Part shown: in pieces, positions 27,201 to 40,712 of the stretch
How positions within the stretch are numbered: position 1 is the first letter of the stretch
Layout: each line of letters begins with the position of its first letter
Source of the DNA: Petrolisthes cinctipes
Lineage: Eukaryota; Arthropoda; Malacostraca; Decapoda; Porcellanidae
Reading direction: 5' to 3'
DNA: 64,000 nt
Assembly (NCBI GenBank): GCA_033782935.1
Contig: JAWQEG010001433.1
Location: 1 to 64,000 of the forward strand
Position numbers and translations under genes: made by a program
The notes under the pieces: model-generated
Database searches by the model: none
What the model saw: only the letters and a program-made list of their open reading frames with translations
Told to the model about the DNA's origin: nothing

Positions 27201-28930
27201 AGCTTCACAACACACATGGGATATATTAAGTACAGGTATCTGAAATGGACTTATAGGATTCTAAGATCTTTAATTATTATGAATACTGCACCAACTCACA
27301 AATGAGAGAGAAACAATTGAAAACATCCAGGGAAAATAAATCAGAGAACCATAAGGGATAATAACGTCAATGCCATACATACATACCCTGGTGACACCGA
27401 TGGCACCCACATTCTGACTGTATGAGGTGGTGCCGCTGCCGGTGCCAAATAGTCCAGACAATATCGTGCCCACACCTTCTATCCAGATGCCCCGGTTGAT
27501 GGCGTGTTTCGGAGGTGGTGGTGCTCCTGAGGGTGGGGGTTATTGGGGATTAGGTTAGGCTGGAAAAGGGGGTATTATTGCGGGAATGGTAAAAGGGGTT
27601 GTCACTACAAGGGGTGGGTGGGGGGGGGCATTATTGGGAATTAGGTTAGGCAGGAAAAGGGGGTATTATAGTAAAAGGGGTTGTCACTACAAGGGGTGGG
27701 GGGGGGGGAGACGAACTGTTGGATAGGTGGGTGAGGGGTATCTCCAAAACAAAGCATTTACAAATTAAATTAAGTTAAAAATAATCACTTAAAACAGTAT
27801 AATACACAAAAATACATATTGGACCTACTGACTGACTGGACTTACTGACTGACTGGACCTAACTCAGAGTCTATGTATACATCTCATAATGCAAGAAAAC
27901 TAACAAACCCTCTGCTTATAATTATACTACATTGGTCTTATTTTGGGGGGTCAAGGCTAGGAGAATGCAATCTCCCTCCAATTATTAACCCAGAATACAT
28001 GATCCCGCTAGTGTGAGGAGAAATATTAATGTGTGTGATGCCCTTCACATTACACTGAGGATGATGGGCTAAAACAAGTATGTCTAGACTCTAAAGGGTA
28101 GGAATAACAGTGAGGTGTGACGGGGGTAGGAATAACAGTGATGTGTGACGGGGGTAGGAATAACAGTGATGTGTGACAAGGGTAGGAATAACAGTGAGTG
28201 AGTGAACGAGAGAGAGAGAGATGGTAAAATACCTAATTTATAAGTGTTATTGAGACCGAGAGAGGATCGAGTACGTGGGATGGAATAGTTCAAGTTCAAG
28301 TTCAAGTTTAGGGTCCCGCAGAGGGCCGCTCATGGGCGGCATAATATGCGGGGGATTGTGCGGGGGATTTAGGGATCCAGGGCAGGATTAGGAAGAGGGT
28401 TAGGATAAGGGTGGATTGGGTCAGGGACTGTGGGTTGAGGATTAGGATTGGGGAGGTAATGATTGGTGATCCTATTTCTAAACGTGTCAAGAGTGGGGCT
28501 ATTAACTTCATGAGATGGGAGATGATTCCACTCTTGGATGCTGCGGGGAAAGAATGAGTGCCTAAATATATTAGTGCTTGTCTGGTATGTATGGTATTTT
28601 AAGTTGTGGCTGCCTCTAGTGGATCGTATACTTGTAGGGTGTAGATATGTGTCTTTGTCTATGTCAACTAACTTGTTTGTGATTTTGTATATCATCTGTT
28701 GTCTGTGTATCTGTCTTCGTGTTACTAATGGGTCTAGTTTTGTGTCTTGTTTAAGCAAAGTGACTGATGTAGTGTGTCTGTAATCACGTCTGGCCCATCT
28801 TGCAGTCTTGTTTTGTATGGACTCTAATAATAATAATAAATGAGAGATTTCTTGCTATATGGATGGAATGGTAAATTATGGACATTGACGAACAGAATGT
28901 ATAAACAGGCGATCAGGCAGAAGTTACACC

Positions 28931-28965
<35 letters not shown>

Positions 28966-31900
28966 GGAGAGAGAGAGGAAGAAGCCACAGTACGAAAGCA
29001 AATGAAAGATTAGAAGGCAGAAAAAAGGAAAGAAGGAAGTAAATTATGAAAGAAGATAGAACAAGAAAGAATAAAATTAATAAAGAATGAAGGATACACC
29101 GAATAAAGGAATATATATAAAGATGAAATTCATATACAGTAAAGAGGATTACAAATGAGAAAATTAATGAAGGACAAAAAATGGACAGAAAATGAGAAAT
29201 GAATACAGACGAAAAATATGTAAACAAATAATATGAAAAGTCAGAATATTGGAGTGATGGACTAATGGGTGGAGGAATAGACCAGTGGACTAACTAGACT
29301 TGAGTGGACTTACTGACTGACTGACTGGACCTACTGACTAACTAGACTTGAGTGGACTTACTGACTGACTGGACCTGAGAGTGGACTTACTGACTGACTG
29401 GACCTACTGCCTGATCGGACCTACTGACTGACTGGACTTGACTGGACCTATTCACTGATTGGATTTGACTGGACTTAATTACTGACTGACTGGACCTAAA
29501 TGAGTGAGAGACGTTAAATATAATATAGGCATAGTGTAATTGTACAGAGAGAGAGAGAGAGAGAGAGAGTGAGAGAGAGCCAGAATAAAGAGAACCAGAA
29601 TAAAGAGAGAATCAGAATAAAGAATAAAGAGAGAAACAGAATAAAAAATAAAGAGAGAACAAGAATAAAGAGATAACCACAATAAAGAGAGAATAAAGAG
29701 AGAACCAGAATAAAGAATAAAGAGAGAACGTGTGACAGGTAATGAGTGATGATAAACACCAATTAATTAATGGAAAAAAAAAGTAAATAAAATCAACAAC
29801 TGGCGCCTGATGAAACATAATAGATTAACTAATACAAACTGAGAGCTCATGGAAATATATAAGAGGTGAACAAGGGACTGGGTGTGTGTGTGGGGGGGGG
29901 GGGGAGGGGTTGAAACAGAGGTAGAAGGAGGGGGGTGGATTAAACAGAGGTAGAAGGTAGAAGTGGGGGAGGGGTTGAAATAGAGGTAGGAGGAATGAGG
30001 GGTTGAAACAGAGGTAGGAGGAATAAGTGGGGGGTTGAAACAGAGATAGAAGGTAGAAGGGGGGGGGTTGAAACAGAGGTAGAAGGTAGAAGTGGGGGGT
30101 TGAAACAGAGGTACAAGGAATGAAGGGATGAAACTGAGGTACCAGGAGTGAGGAAATGAAACAGAGGAATGTACAAAGAGGGGGAATGAAACAGAGGTAG
30201 GAGGAATAAGTGGGGGAATGAAACAAAGGTAGAAGGAATGAGGGGATGAAACAGAGGTGAACAAGGGACTGGGAGGAGGGGGTTGAAACAGAGGTAGGAG
30301 GAATGAGGGAGGGGATGAAACAGAGGTAGGAGGAATAAGGAAATGAAACAGGTATGTACAAGGAGGGGTGGATGAAACAGAGGTATATAATGAGGGGAGG
30401 GAATGAAACAGAGGTAAAAAGAATGAGGGAATGAAACAGAGGTAGAAGTGAAAAAATGAGACAGAGGTAGGAGTGAAAGAATGAAACAATAAGACAGAAG
30501 TAGTGAGGGAATGAAACAGAGGTAGAAGAAATGAGGGAATGAATCAGAGGTATAAGAAGTTAAAGAATAAAACTGAGGTAGAAGTGAAAGAATTAAACAG
30601 AGGTAAAAGAAGTAAAAGAATGAAACAGATGTAGCCTACAAGAAGTGAAAGAGTGAAACAGAGGTAGAAGGAATGAGGGGATGAAACAGAGAAGTGAAAG
30701 AATGAAACAGAGGTAGAAGTGAAAGAATGAAACAGAGGTAGGAGAGAGGGGATGAAACACAGGTAGAAGTCAAAGATTGAAACAGAGGTAGCCTACAAGG
30801 AGTGACAGAATGAAACAGAGGTAGAAGAATGAGGGGATGAAACAGAGGTAGAAGGAATGAGGGGATGAAAAAGAGAAGTGAAAGAATGTAACAGAGGTAG
30901 CCTACAAGAAGTGACAAAATGAAACAGAGGTAGAAGTAGTAAGGGGTTGAAAGACAATCCCTCACTCACTCCCTCACTCACTCCCCCACCCCTCACCCCT
31001 ACTATACTATTAACTGTGAAGCCCCACCACCACTTGACACCCCCCCACCCCCACCCACACCCATCTCTCTAACCAAGCAACGAGTAGACACACCACTATT
31101 AAATAATATCCTTCACTCGCTGGGGCTGCACATACATATATAGATACAAGCTTTGACTCCAAACTATTCCAAGCAACAGAACACCATTATTTTTGCTCAT
31201 ATGGTCCTGTTTCCTAGCATACTTTGGAGGAATCAAGGCACTCCAATGTATGTACCAAAAAAGAATTACCACCTTTAGGGAATGGTCTACTTTTGGTTCT
31301 TGATTCCTCCAAAATATGCCAGGAAACAGGACCAGATTAACAAAAATAATGGTGGCCTGCCTGTTGCTTGGAATAGTTTGGAGGAATCAAGCAGTTACTC
31401 CAGTTTGTTTTATCAACACTTCATGAACTTCCCCCCTTAATGAATGACTTACCTGCCAACTTAACGCTAATTAATGACTTACCTGCCAACTTAACGCTAA
31501 TGAATGACTTACCTGCCAACTTAACGCTAATGAATGACTTACCTGCCAACTTAACGCTATTGAATGACTTACCTGCCAACTTAACGCTAATGAATGACTT
31601 ACCTGCCAACTTAACGCTATTGAATGACTTACCTGCCAACTTAACGCTAATGAATGACTTACCTGCCAACTTAACGCTAATGAATGACTTACCTGCCAAC
31701 TTAGCACTAATGAGTGACTTACCTGCCAACTTAACGCTAATGAATGACTTACCTGCCAACTTAGCACTAATGAATGACTTACCTGCCAACTTAACGCTAA
31801 TTAATGACTTACCTGCCAACTTAGCGCTTTAATGAATGACTTACCTGCCAACTTAACGCTAATGAATGACTTACCTGCCAACTTAGCGCTTTAATGAATG

Positions 31901-33941
31901 ACTTACCTGCCAACTTAACGCTAATGAATGACTTACCTGCCAACTTAACGCTAATGAATGACTTACCTGCCAACTTAACGCTAATGAATGACTTACCTGC
32001 CAACTTAACACTAATGAATGACTTACCTGCCAACTTAACGCTAATGAATGACTTACCTGCCAACTTAACACTAATGAATGACTTACCTGCCAACTTAACG
32101 CTAATGAATGACTTACCTGCCAACTTAACGCTAATGAATGACTTACCTGCCAACTTAACGCTAATGAATGACTTACCTGCCAACTTAACGCTAATGAATG
32201 ACTTACCTGCCAACTTAACGCTAATGAATGACTTACCTGCCAACTTAGCACTAATGAATGACTTACCTGCCAACTTAGCACATGCGTAGTAATCTCCAAT
32301 ACTTTCGACAATGCTAGCCACCACTCCAGCCAGCATCCCCATCACTCCTGCCACACTCACCACTGGCAAACCCCACTGACCTGAAGAATAAACAAGTACA
32401 CACATACAGTACAACACTCGTGATACGTAATCCCTGACCAGAGACGAACGGCAGGCATCACACACACACACACACACATACCCTGCCTTCGAACTCAGCC
32501 TCTATATTATGTGTACTGGGTGGGGAAATGAGCAATACCAGGCGATTCGAAGCTTTCTGTTCCTCACACACTGGTCAGAAATTATGTATCACGAGTGTAC
32601 ATGCTCAGTCATAATTAAGTTGTTCAGTCACAATTATACAGTGGTGGTTTAATTATACAGAGAATATTATATACATACAATGTTTTAGGGATTGATTTGA
32701 TACAAGTTTTAACCACTGAGGAAAATTAATTAAAGCTGTGATTCCATACATACAACAAGGACAAATTTTAATCGTCTAGAGTAAGAAAAAAAAATGCCAT
32801 AGTATAGTTAGTATGTTGTCTTTCTATCTCCCTTTCCTACACGAATCTATATATTGCTATTGTATTCTGATTTAAAGGAAACACAATACACACAACTGCT
32901 TTATGTGTGAAGTTATCTCTCTTCTATGTTATGTTGTCTTTTATAAGTATATACAGTATATATATTTTTTTTTTTATCGTGGTTAAAATAAACACACATT
33001 CACTTCTAAAAATATGATGACCTTCAGATGCAAGTTGCGTGTACATAGCAGAGTTGAAAAGTTGCATGCAGAGGTACCAGTTGCAGAACTTTTGGGTGTA
33101 AATTTATACTGCATTGCATTACGTTTACAAGTAAAAAAAGCCAAGAAATTTAATATGAGTGAACCCATACGTTGTTGCAAGGTAAAATTAAATATATGGA
33201 GTAAATCATAGTGTGCAACGTCACTAACTCCAGATGATTATAATTTAACTAAGAAGTACCTGGCAGTCCAAAGGTTAAAGACTGAGGAAGGTGCAAACAA
33301 ACAACCTTCAGTTTTTTATGTGAATCTTCTTATACCTGTTTTTTACATTGGGTGCAGCCACAATCAAATAACCACCGACACTTCCCTTCCATCGTGCAAA
33401 TAAATCAGTATCATATCAAAATATAAACATACAACAACACCTTACGTCAACTCAACCCCATCAATTATTTTTATGAGGTGCTGCAATATCATACACGTGT
33501 TGTTCTTACTTTATAGGATGAAGGGAAAGTGTCGGTGGATATTTGTTTGTGGCTGTGCATTCATTCATACATAGTACAGCCACAATCAAATATCCACCCA
33601 CACTTTCCTTCCATCGTAGTCAAAATCTTGGTAATAAAGAACAACACTTGTATGATATTGCAGCACCTCATTAAAATAATTGAGGGGGTTGAGTTGACGA
33701 AAGGTGTTTTATGATTATATTTTGATATGATATTTATTTATTTGCATATATTTTGATTATATTTTGATATGATATTGATTTATTTGCACGGTGGAAGGAA
33801 AGTGTCGGTGGTTATTTGATTGTGGCTGTACATGAGGTTTGGTTGCTATAGCTAATTCTTTCTATCAATACTACAAAGGAATGTATTGTTGTAGGGACAG
33901 TCTTGGGAAATTATGCAGTGGCCACCAATGAGTATATGGAG

Positions 33942-33992
<51 letters not shown>

Positions 33993-35363
33993 CACGAGAT
34001 ATTTTTCACTCACAACTCAAGTGTGTCCTTATTATCATTATTATTATTATTATTATTATTATTGTTATTTTCTGAATATAACGATGCTGGAATATTATAC
34101 AACATGGAGAGTACAGTTGGCCACACATGAATCTGGTACGCCTCGCTACTTGTGAGATACCTACAACAGGAAGGAAAGTGAGCAAAAGTTATAGTTGGTT
34201 GACAAGCAGACAGTAATAATACTTTACTGTCTGTCTGTCAAGAAACTAGATCTTTTTCACTTTTTTTTTTCTTTTGTAGCTAACTCACAAGTAACGAGCC
34301 ATACCAGCTTCATGTGTGGGCAGTCAAATATCCACCGACACTTTCCTTCCATCGTAGTAAATATCTTGGGAATAAAGAACAACACGTGTATGATTTTGAA
34401 GCACCTCATAATAATAATTCAGGGGGTTGAGTTGACCTAAGGTGTTGTTGTATGATTATAGTTTGATATGATACTGATTTATTAGCACGATGGAAGGAAA
34501 GTGTTGGTGGTTATTTGATTGTGGCTGTACATGAGGTGAAGGTTGATTATACAGTCATACTGCAAGGTATATTAAGATTCCCCACTTTAGGACCGATTGC
34601 ATATTACTACACCCAATAACCTTACCTTCGAAAGCGGCAGTGTTTTTATTGACTGTCAACACAATTCGGTAAATATTGAATGAATTTCCGTTATTGGGTA
34701 CGGTTTTTCTACCTTCATTACCCACTTATTTAGACCATTCTAAGACTATTTTCTTCTATAGCATTTTCTCCGCAAATGCCCCATTTCCAAGATAGGGCAT
34801 ATTCAAATGGGGCATTTTGAAATTAGCCTGACCTTACCTAACCTGACCTAACCTAACCTAGACCGCATCTGACTACCGGGACCTAACCTGGGCAGACTAC
34901 CGGGACCTAACCTGGGCAAACTACCGGGAAATAACCGTGGTAAAGTACAGAAAATTACCGGTGCAAAGTACTGGGACCTAGCCGGATCTGGCAACACTGC
35001 TACAAAATGGTAATTCTTTCAATAAATACCCACAATTCACCCTCGTTTCTACCAACAAAATGTGTACTGTATAATATATAGTGTCATTCTGGACCTTGAC
35101 TTATAACCTTGATCCAACAAAACCTTGACTTATAACCTTGATCCACCAAAACCTTGACTTATAACCTTGGTCCACCAAAATTCAATAACTTTTTTCTAGG
35201 TTTTATAATGCCCAATCCTCCTGTGACGTTTGACTAATAGGTTATCGTGTGTGATTTTGTTCGCTAGCCACCCGAAACAAAGAAACAAACAGCCACTGAA
35301 AACTCAATAGAATTTATTACCGGCATACACACTTGTGTTGGATGCAGCTGAAATAATTGTTGG

Positions 35364-35408
<45 letters not shown>

Positions 35409-35682
35409 AGAAGCATTACCAAATACTGTATGTGGTGTGTGCCAAAAATCATACATATATCTAAAAAACTATATGATAATTTGTTTAACAAAAAACGGGA
35501 CATTACGAGCCTGACTCAATCCAGTAAAGATAGAAATACACACACACACACACACACACACACTGCATTTAATAAAGCGAATTGTAAGGCTACTATTTCT
35601 TCCAAGCATACTATAGTACGCCAGCAGTAAAAATGTTCATCCAAACTCTATCACAAAACAGACCTTTACCTCAGATATAGAA

Positions 35683-35735
<53 letters not shown>

Positions 35736-36107
35736 GAGGATTATAATCATTGTTTTGTATCAGAGTGTGAAGGAACACTAGGCAGCCCTTCATTCCACCC
35801 ATAACAGAAGAAGACTCCTTGAGAAAATTAGTTTTTAATTACAGTATCATTCAATTTTATCAAGACATTACGAACACTCACGCCAAAACAATTTTCTTAA
35901 GAGTGGGCCAAGTGTGATGAGAGAGTGTAAACAAACAGACAAACAAACAAACAACTGATAACTGAAGGACAGGGGATAGAAAGACACCAACAAGAAGGGA
36001 TCGAAGGTAAAAGTAATTTACAACACAACAACTAAACTTAAACCAAGGTGGACAACCAGATGCTTCACACAACAACAACAATAATAATAATAATAATAAT
36101 AATAATA

Positions 36108-36142
<35 letters not shown>

Positions 36143-39100
36143 CATTATCATCATCATTATTACAGTAATACTATTATTATTATTATTATTTTTATTATTA
36201 TTGTTGTTGTTGTTACTATTGTAATTATTATTATTATTATTATTATCATTATTATTATTATTATTTTTACTATTGTTGTTGTTGTTACTGTCGTTATTGT
36301 TATTATTTTTGTTATTATTATCATTACTACTACTTTTTCTATGTTTATACTCACACGGGTAGGGGAGACGGAACCAGGGCGAATCATGTATAATGTTGAG
36401 CCTGAGATCAGTACGAGCATGATCTTCTTGTGGCAGGTGGTCAGTGAGGGTCAGTATCCAACACAGTCCCCACGATACACACACAGCAATCAACACCTAC
36501 AGTACAGAGAGGAGAGAGAGAGACGTGTTGTAATGTGTGGTTATAGTAGAGTTGTAATGTAGGGTTATAGAGGTTGTAATGTAGGGTTATAGAGGTTGTA
36601 ATATAGGGTTATAGAGGTAGTAATGTAGGGTTATAGAGGTTGTAATGTAGGGTTATAGAGGTTGTAATATAGGGTTATAGAGGTTGTAATGTAGGGTTAT
36701 AGAGGTTGTAATGTAGGGTTATAGAGGTTGTAATGTAGGGTTATAGAGGTTGTAATATAGGGTTATAGAGGTTGTAATGTAGGGTTATAGAGGTTGTAAT
36801 GTAGGGTTATAGAGGTTGTAATGTAGGGTTATAGAGGTTGTAATGTAGGGTTATAGAGGTTGTAATATAGGGTTATAGAGGTTGTAATGTAGGGTTATAG
36901 AGGTTGTAATGTAGGGTTATAGAGGTTGTAATGTAGGGTTATAGAGGGGTAGTAATGTAGGGTTATAGAGGTTGTAATGTAGGGTTATAGAGGTTGTAAC
37001 GTAGGGTTATAGAGGTTGTAATGTAGGGTTATAGAGGGGTAGTAATGTAGGGTTATAGAGGGGTAGTAATGTAGGGTTATAGAGGTTGTAATGTAGGGTT
37101 ATAGAGGGGTAGTAATGTAGGGTTATAGAGGTTGTAATGTAGGGTTATAGAGGTTGTAACGTAGGGTTATAGAGGTTGTAATGTAGGGTTATAGAGGGGT
37201 AGTAATGTAGGGTTATAGAGGGGTAGTAATGTAGGGTTATAGAGGTTGTAATGTAGGGTTATAGAGGTTGTAATATAGGGTTATAGAGGTTGTAATGTAG
37301 GGTTATAGAGGTTGTAATGAGGGGTTATAGAGGTTGTAATGTAGGGTTATAGTAGAGTTGTAATGTAGGGTTATAGAGGTTGTAATGTAGGGTTATAGAG
37401 GTTGTAATGTAGGGTTATAGAGGTTGTAATATAGGGTTATAGAGGTTGTAACGTAGGGTTATAGAGGTTGTAATGTAGGGTTATAGATGTTGTAATGTAG
37501 GGTTATAGTAGAGTTGTAATGTAGGGTTATAGAGGTTGTAATGTAGGGTTATAGAGGTTGTAATGTAGGGTTATAGAGGTTGTAATATAGGGTTATAGAG
37601 GTTGTAATGTAGGGTTATAGAGGTTGTAATGTAGGGTTATAGAGGTTGTAATGTAGGGTTATAGAGGTTGTAATGTAGGGTTATAGAGGGGTAGTAATGT
37701 AGGGTTATAGAGGTTGTAATGTAGGGTTATAGAGGTTGTAATGTAGGGTTATAGGGGTTGTAATGTAGGGTTATAGAGGGGTAGTAACGTAGGGTTATAG
37801 AGGTTGTAATGTAGGGTTATAGAGGTTGTAATGTAGGGTTATAGAGGGGTAGTAATGTAGGGTTATAGAGGTTGTAATATTGGGTTTTTGAGGTTGTAAT
37901 GTAGGGTTATAGTGGGGTTGTAATGTAGGGTTATAGAGGTTGTAATGTAGGGTTATAGAGAGGTAGGAATATGAGGTTATGCATGGGTTATAAACAGATT
38001 CCACAGACACTTACATACAAAAATTTCAAATACTCTTACATACACATATACATTACACATACACATTACATATACACATTTTAAATACACATACACATAC
38101 ACATACATACACAGGTTGAAGTGTCATCCTAAATCATTAAAAATATTGCAATAGATATTTTTTACTAATAATAACGTTTGATTATACAAAAAATTATTAA
38201 AGAACTGAAATGGTGAAAATCATGAAAGGTGGAATTGGGTGCTGGGGGGAGGGAATCGATACCTATGCCAAACCAGTATCGAGTACCCTAACTAACTATC
38301 ATCTTTCGGCTCCTAAAAGAAATAGTCTTTAACTAAGGGGGTAATTCACTTTTGGTACATTGGAGTGCCTTGATTCCTCCAAAGTATGCCAGGAAACAGG
38401 ACCAGACGAACAAAATTAATGGTGTCCTGTTGCTTGGAATAGTTTGGAGGATTCAGTTGCTCCAGATTTACCAACACAAAATTTCCCCCTTAATTAAGGA
38501 CCCCCGTGATGTAGTCAGAAATTTGGAGGTTGGTGAGTCCTTCAAACATTGCCACGAAACACCACCTACATAGAAGGAGCATGTTTCGTGGCATGGTCAG
38601 GAGGAATCAGAAGCCACCAGGTCTCATACATACACGATCACAGGGTCCTTAATCGTGGCTTATAGTAATGCTCGCCACCACATTGTCCTGCTAGGTTGCA
38701 CTTCCCAAGCTCTCCTCGAACAAATTTTAAAGGACATTAATCTCAGAAAGAGAGCTTTGTTACTCGAAATAATAGTATTGGGTGAGGTTGATGGTAAAGT
38801 GGTGCCACCTGCCGACCTACCAGTCTTCGTTGTTATGGAGGAAGACTTAAAGGAATATCTGGAGAATCTCATGCTGCCAGAGATCCCCCAAAAGAGGTGA
38901 AAACACATGAATTTGGTTTCATTTCCCTTTACACCCTTACATACACAGATTGAAGAGACCCTTACATACACAGATTGAAGAGACCCTTACATACACAGAT
39001 TGAAGAGACCCTTACATACACAGATTGAAGAGACCCTTACATACACAGATTGAAGAGACCCTTACATATACAGAGGTTGAAGAGACCCTTACATACACAG

Positions 39101-40672
39101 ATTGAAGAGACCCTTACATACACAGATTGAAGAGACCCTTACATACACAGATTGAAGAGACCCTTACATACACAGATTGAAGAGACCCTTACATATACAC
39201 AGATTGAAGAGACCCTTACATACACAGATTGAAGAGACCCTTACATACACAGATTGAAGAGACCCTTACATATACAGAGGTTGAAGAGACCCTTACATAT
39301 ACAGAGGTTGAAGAGAGGCTTACCGGAAAGAGTTTGAAGACGAATACTTTGGACCATGAGAACCCTCTTCCTTTGGACCAGTTAGGAAAAGGTAACCCCA
39401 CTTCACTCAGGTACTGTGAACACAACACCAGCAGCACCATCGTTCTGTAGCGGCCACAAGTAGAAAAAATGCATGGTAAGTAAGTGTGGGTATCATACGA
39501 GTATAAGCAAACATCACTCATATTCCTTCGGTCTCTAGTATAGCAAAGGATTCCTCCGTCCGCCAGTTTGTTTATTTGTGATTGTAGCTACTATGCACCA
39601 TGTCTCAGATATAAGATATTACAAGCAAGTATAACCTGAAAACAGATGACGGAAAACAGAAATGCATTTATCCTGAAATGAAAATGTATTCCACTTGAAT
39701 TTGGTCATTATGTAATGCAGTTGTCTTCACTCAGGTCAATAACTTATCCAATAACTTCATAAAAGGAAAAGTAGTCAGTGACATCATGTTTGAGACTTTG
39801 CATACACAAAAGTGACTGTCCACAAATTTATGAAATGTTTTCAACAACCACTCAAACAATGAGCACATATTCATACACACACACGAACTCTTGCATACGG
39901 ATACATAAGACACAATGCATGTACAGTCTGCTGCACGGTTCCCTGAACATTCTGAGAGAGAGAGAGGCTCAATGGCAAAATACAATTGGGTTGGCACGAC
40001 TGTTGGAGAAGCTTTTCAATGAAGCAAACTCATGGCCGATGACTGGCCAATTACTATACAGGAGTCATATTTTCACTTGCAGCAAAGGTTGCATGCTGTT
40101 TATTGTATTTTGCCACCGAACATCTCACTCAGAGTGTTCAGGGAACTATACAGCAGACTGTACGTACAATACTGTGTATAAACATTGTTCATAATCCCAC
40201 AAATTTACGTAACCACACACATTTTTTATTTGTATCAGGCATATTGGATCCAAACCCGACTTTCATACTTCCTCAGTGCTCACAGTGATGAGGTCCCATT
40301 TCTCCCCATCGCTCCAAGTTTTGCTGATGTCAACTTTTCTGTTTTCTCCCAGCGTTAAAGTCTGATCCTGGGAAATAATTTCGGTGTGAAAAGACATATC
40401 AGTGAGAGTTTTCCAACACTCCGATCAGCACTCTAATTCAGATGTACATGAAAATACAAACAAATACTGCAAATATTCGTTGTTTACAGCAAAAAAAAAA
40501 AAAAAAAAAAAAAAATTAACATCAATGCGAGGAGGCAAATTCTAAACGCATCTTTTTTTTTTTTTTTCTCAGAATCAAAGAAAGTCAATACCATATACCC
40601 ACATCACGCAGCAGACTACAGCCAGTCATCCACCTCCAGGGCATTTTGGGATTTTCCCTTCCTTCGTTCCTC

Positions 40673-40712
<40 letters not shown>

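Noticed and set aside
29767..30965. Minus-strand frames up to 240 codons (Phe/Ser/Pro-rich)
   Set aside because: They are products of the GAAACAGAGGTAG minisatellite, open in several frames at once.
31441..32284. CRISPR-like array of regular repeats
   Set aside because: The units are contiguous tandem repeats without unique spacers, in a eukaryotic intron.
31440..32289. Long open frames on both strands with repeated [18 protein letters not shown] and KLAGKSF units
   Set aside because: They are the six-frame reading of the 30-bp minisatellite. Only the frame continuing from exon 7 is biologically interesting, and it is described as a potential splice product, not as a gene.
33014..33211. Plus-strand 65-codon frame
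   Set aside because: No splice signals, domain or coding character beyond chance in AT-rich intron sequence.
36530..37990. Telomere-like GGGTTA array
   Set aside because: GTAGGGTTATAG contains GGGTTA, but the period is 22 bp. It is not the TTAGG repeat of arthropods or TTAGGG, and it sits inside an intron.
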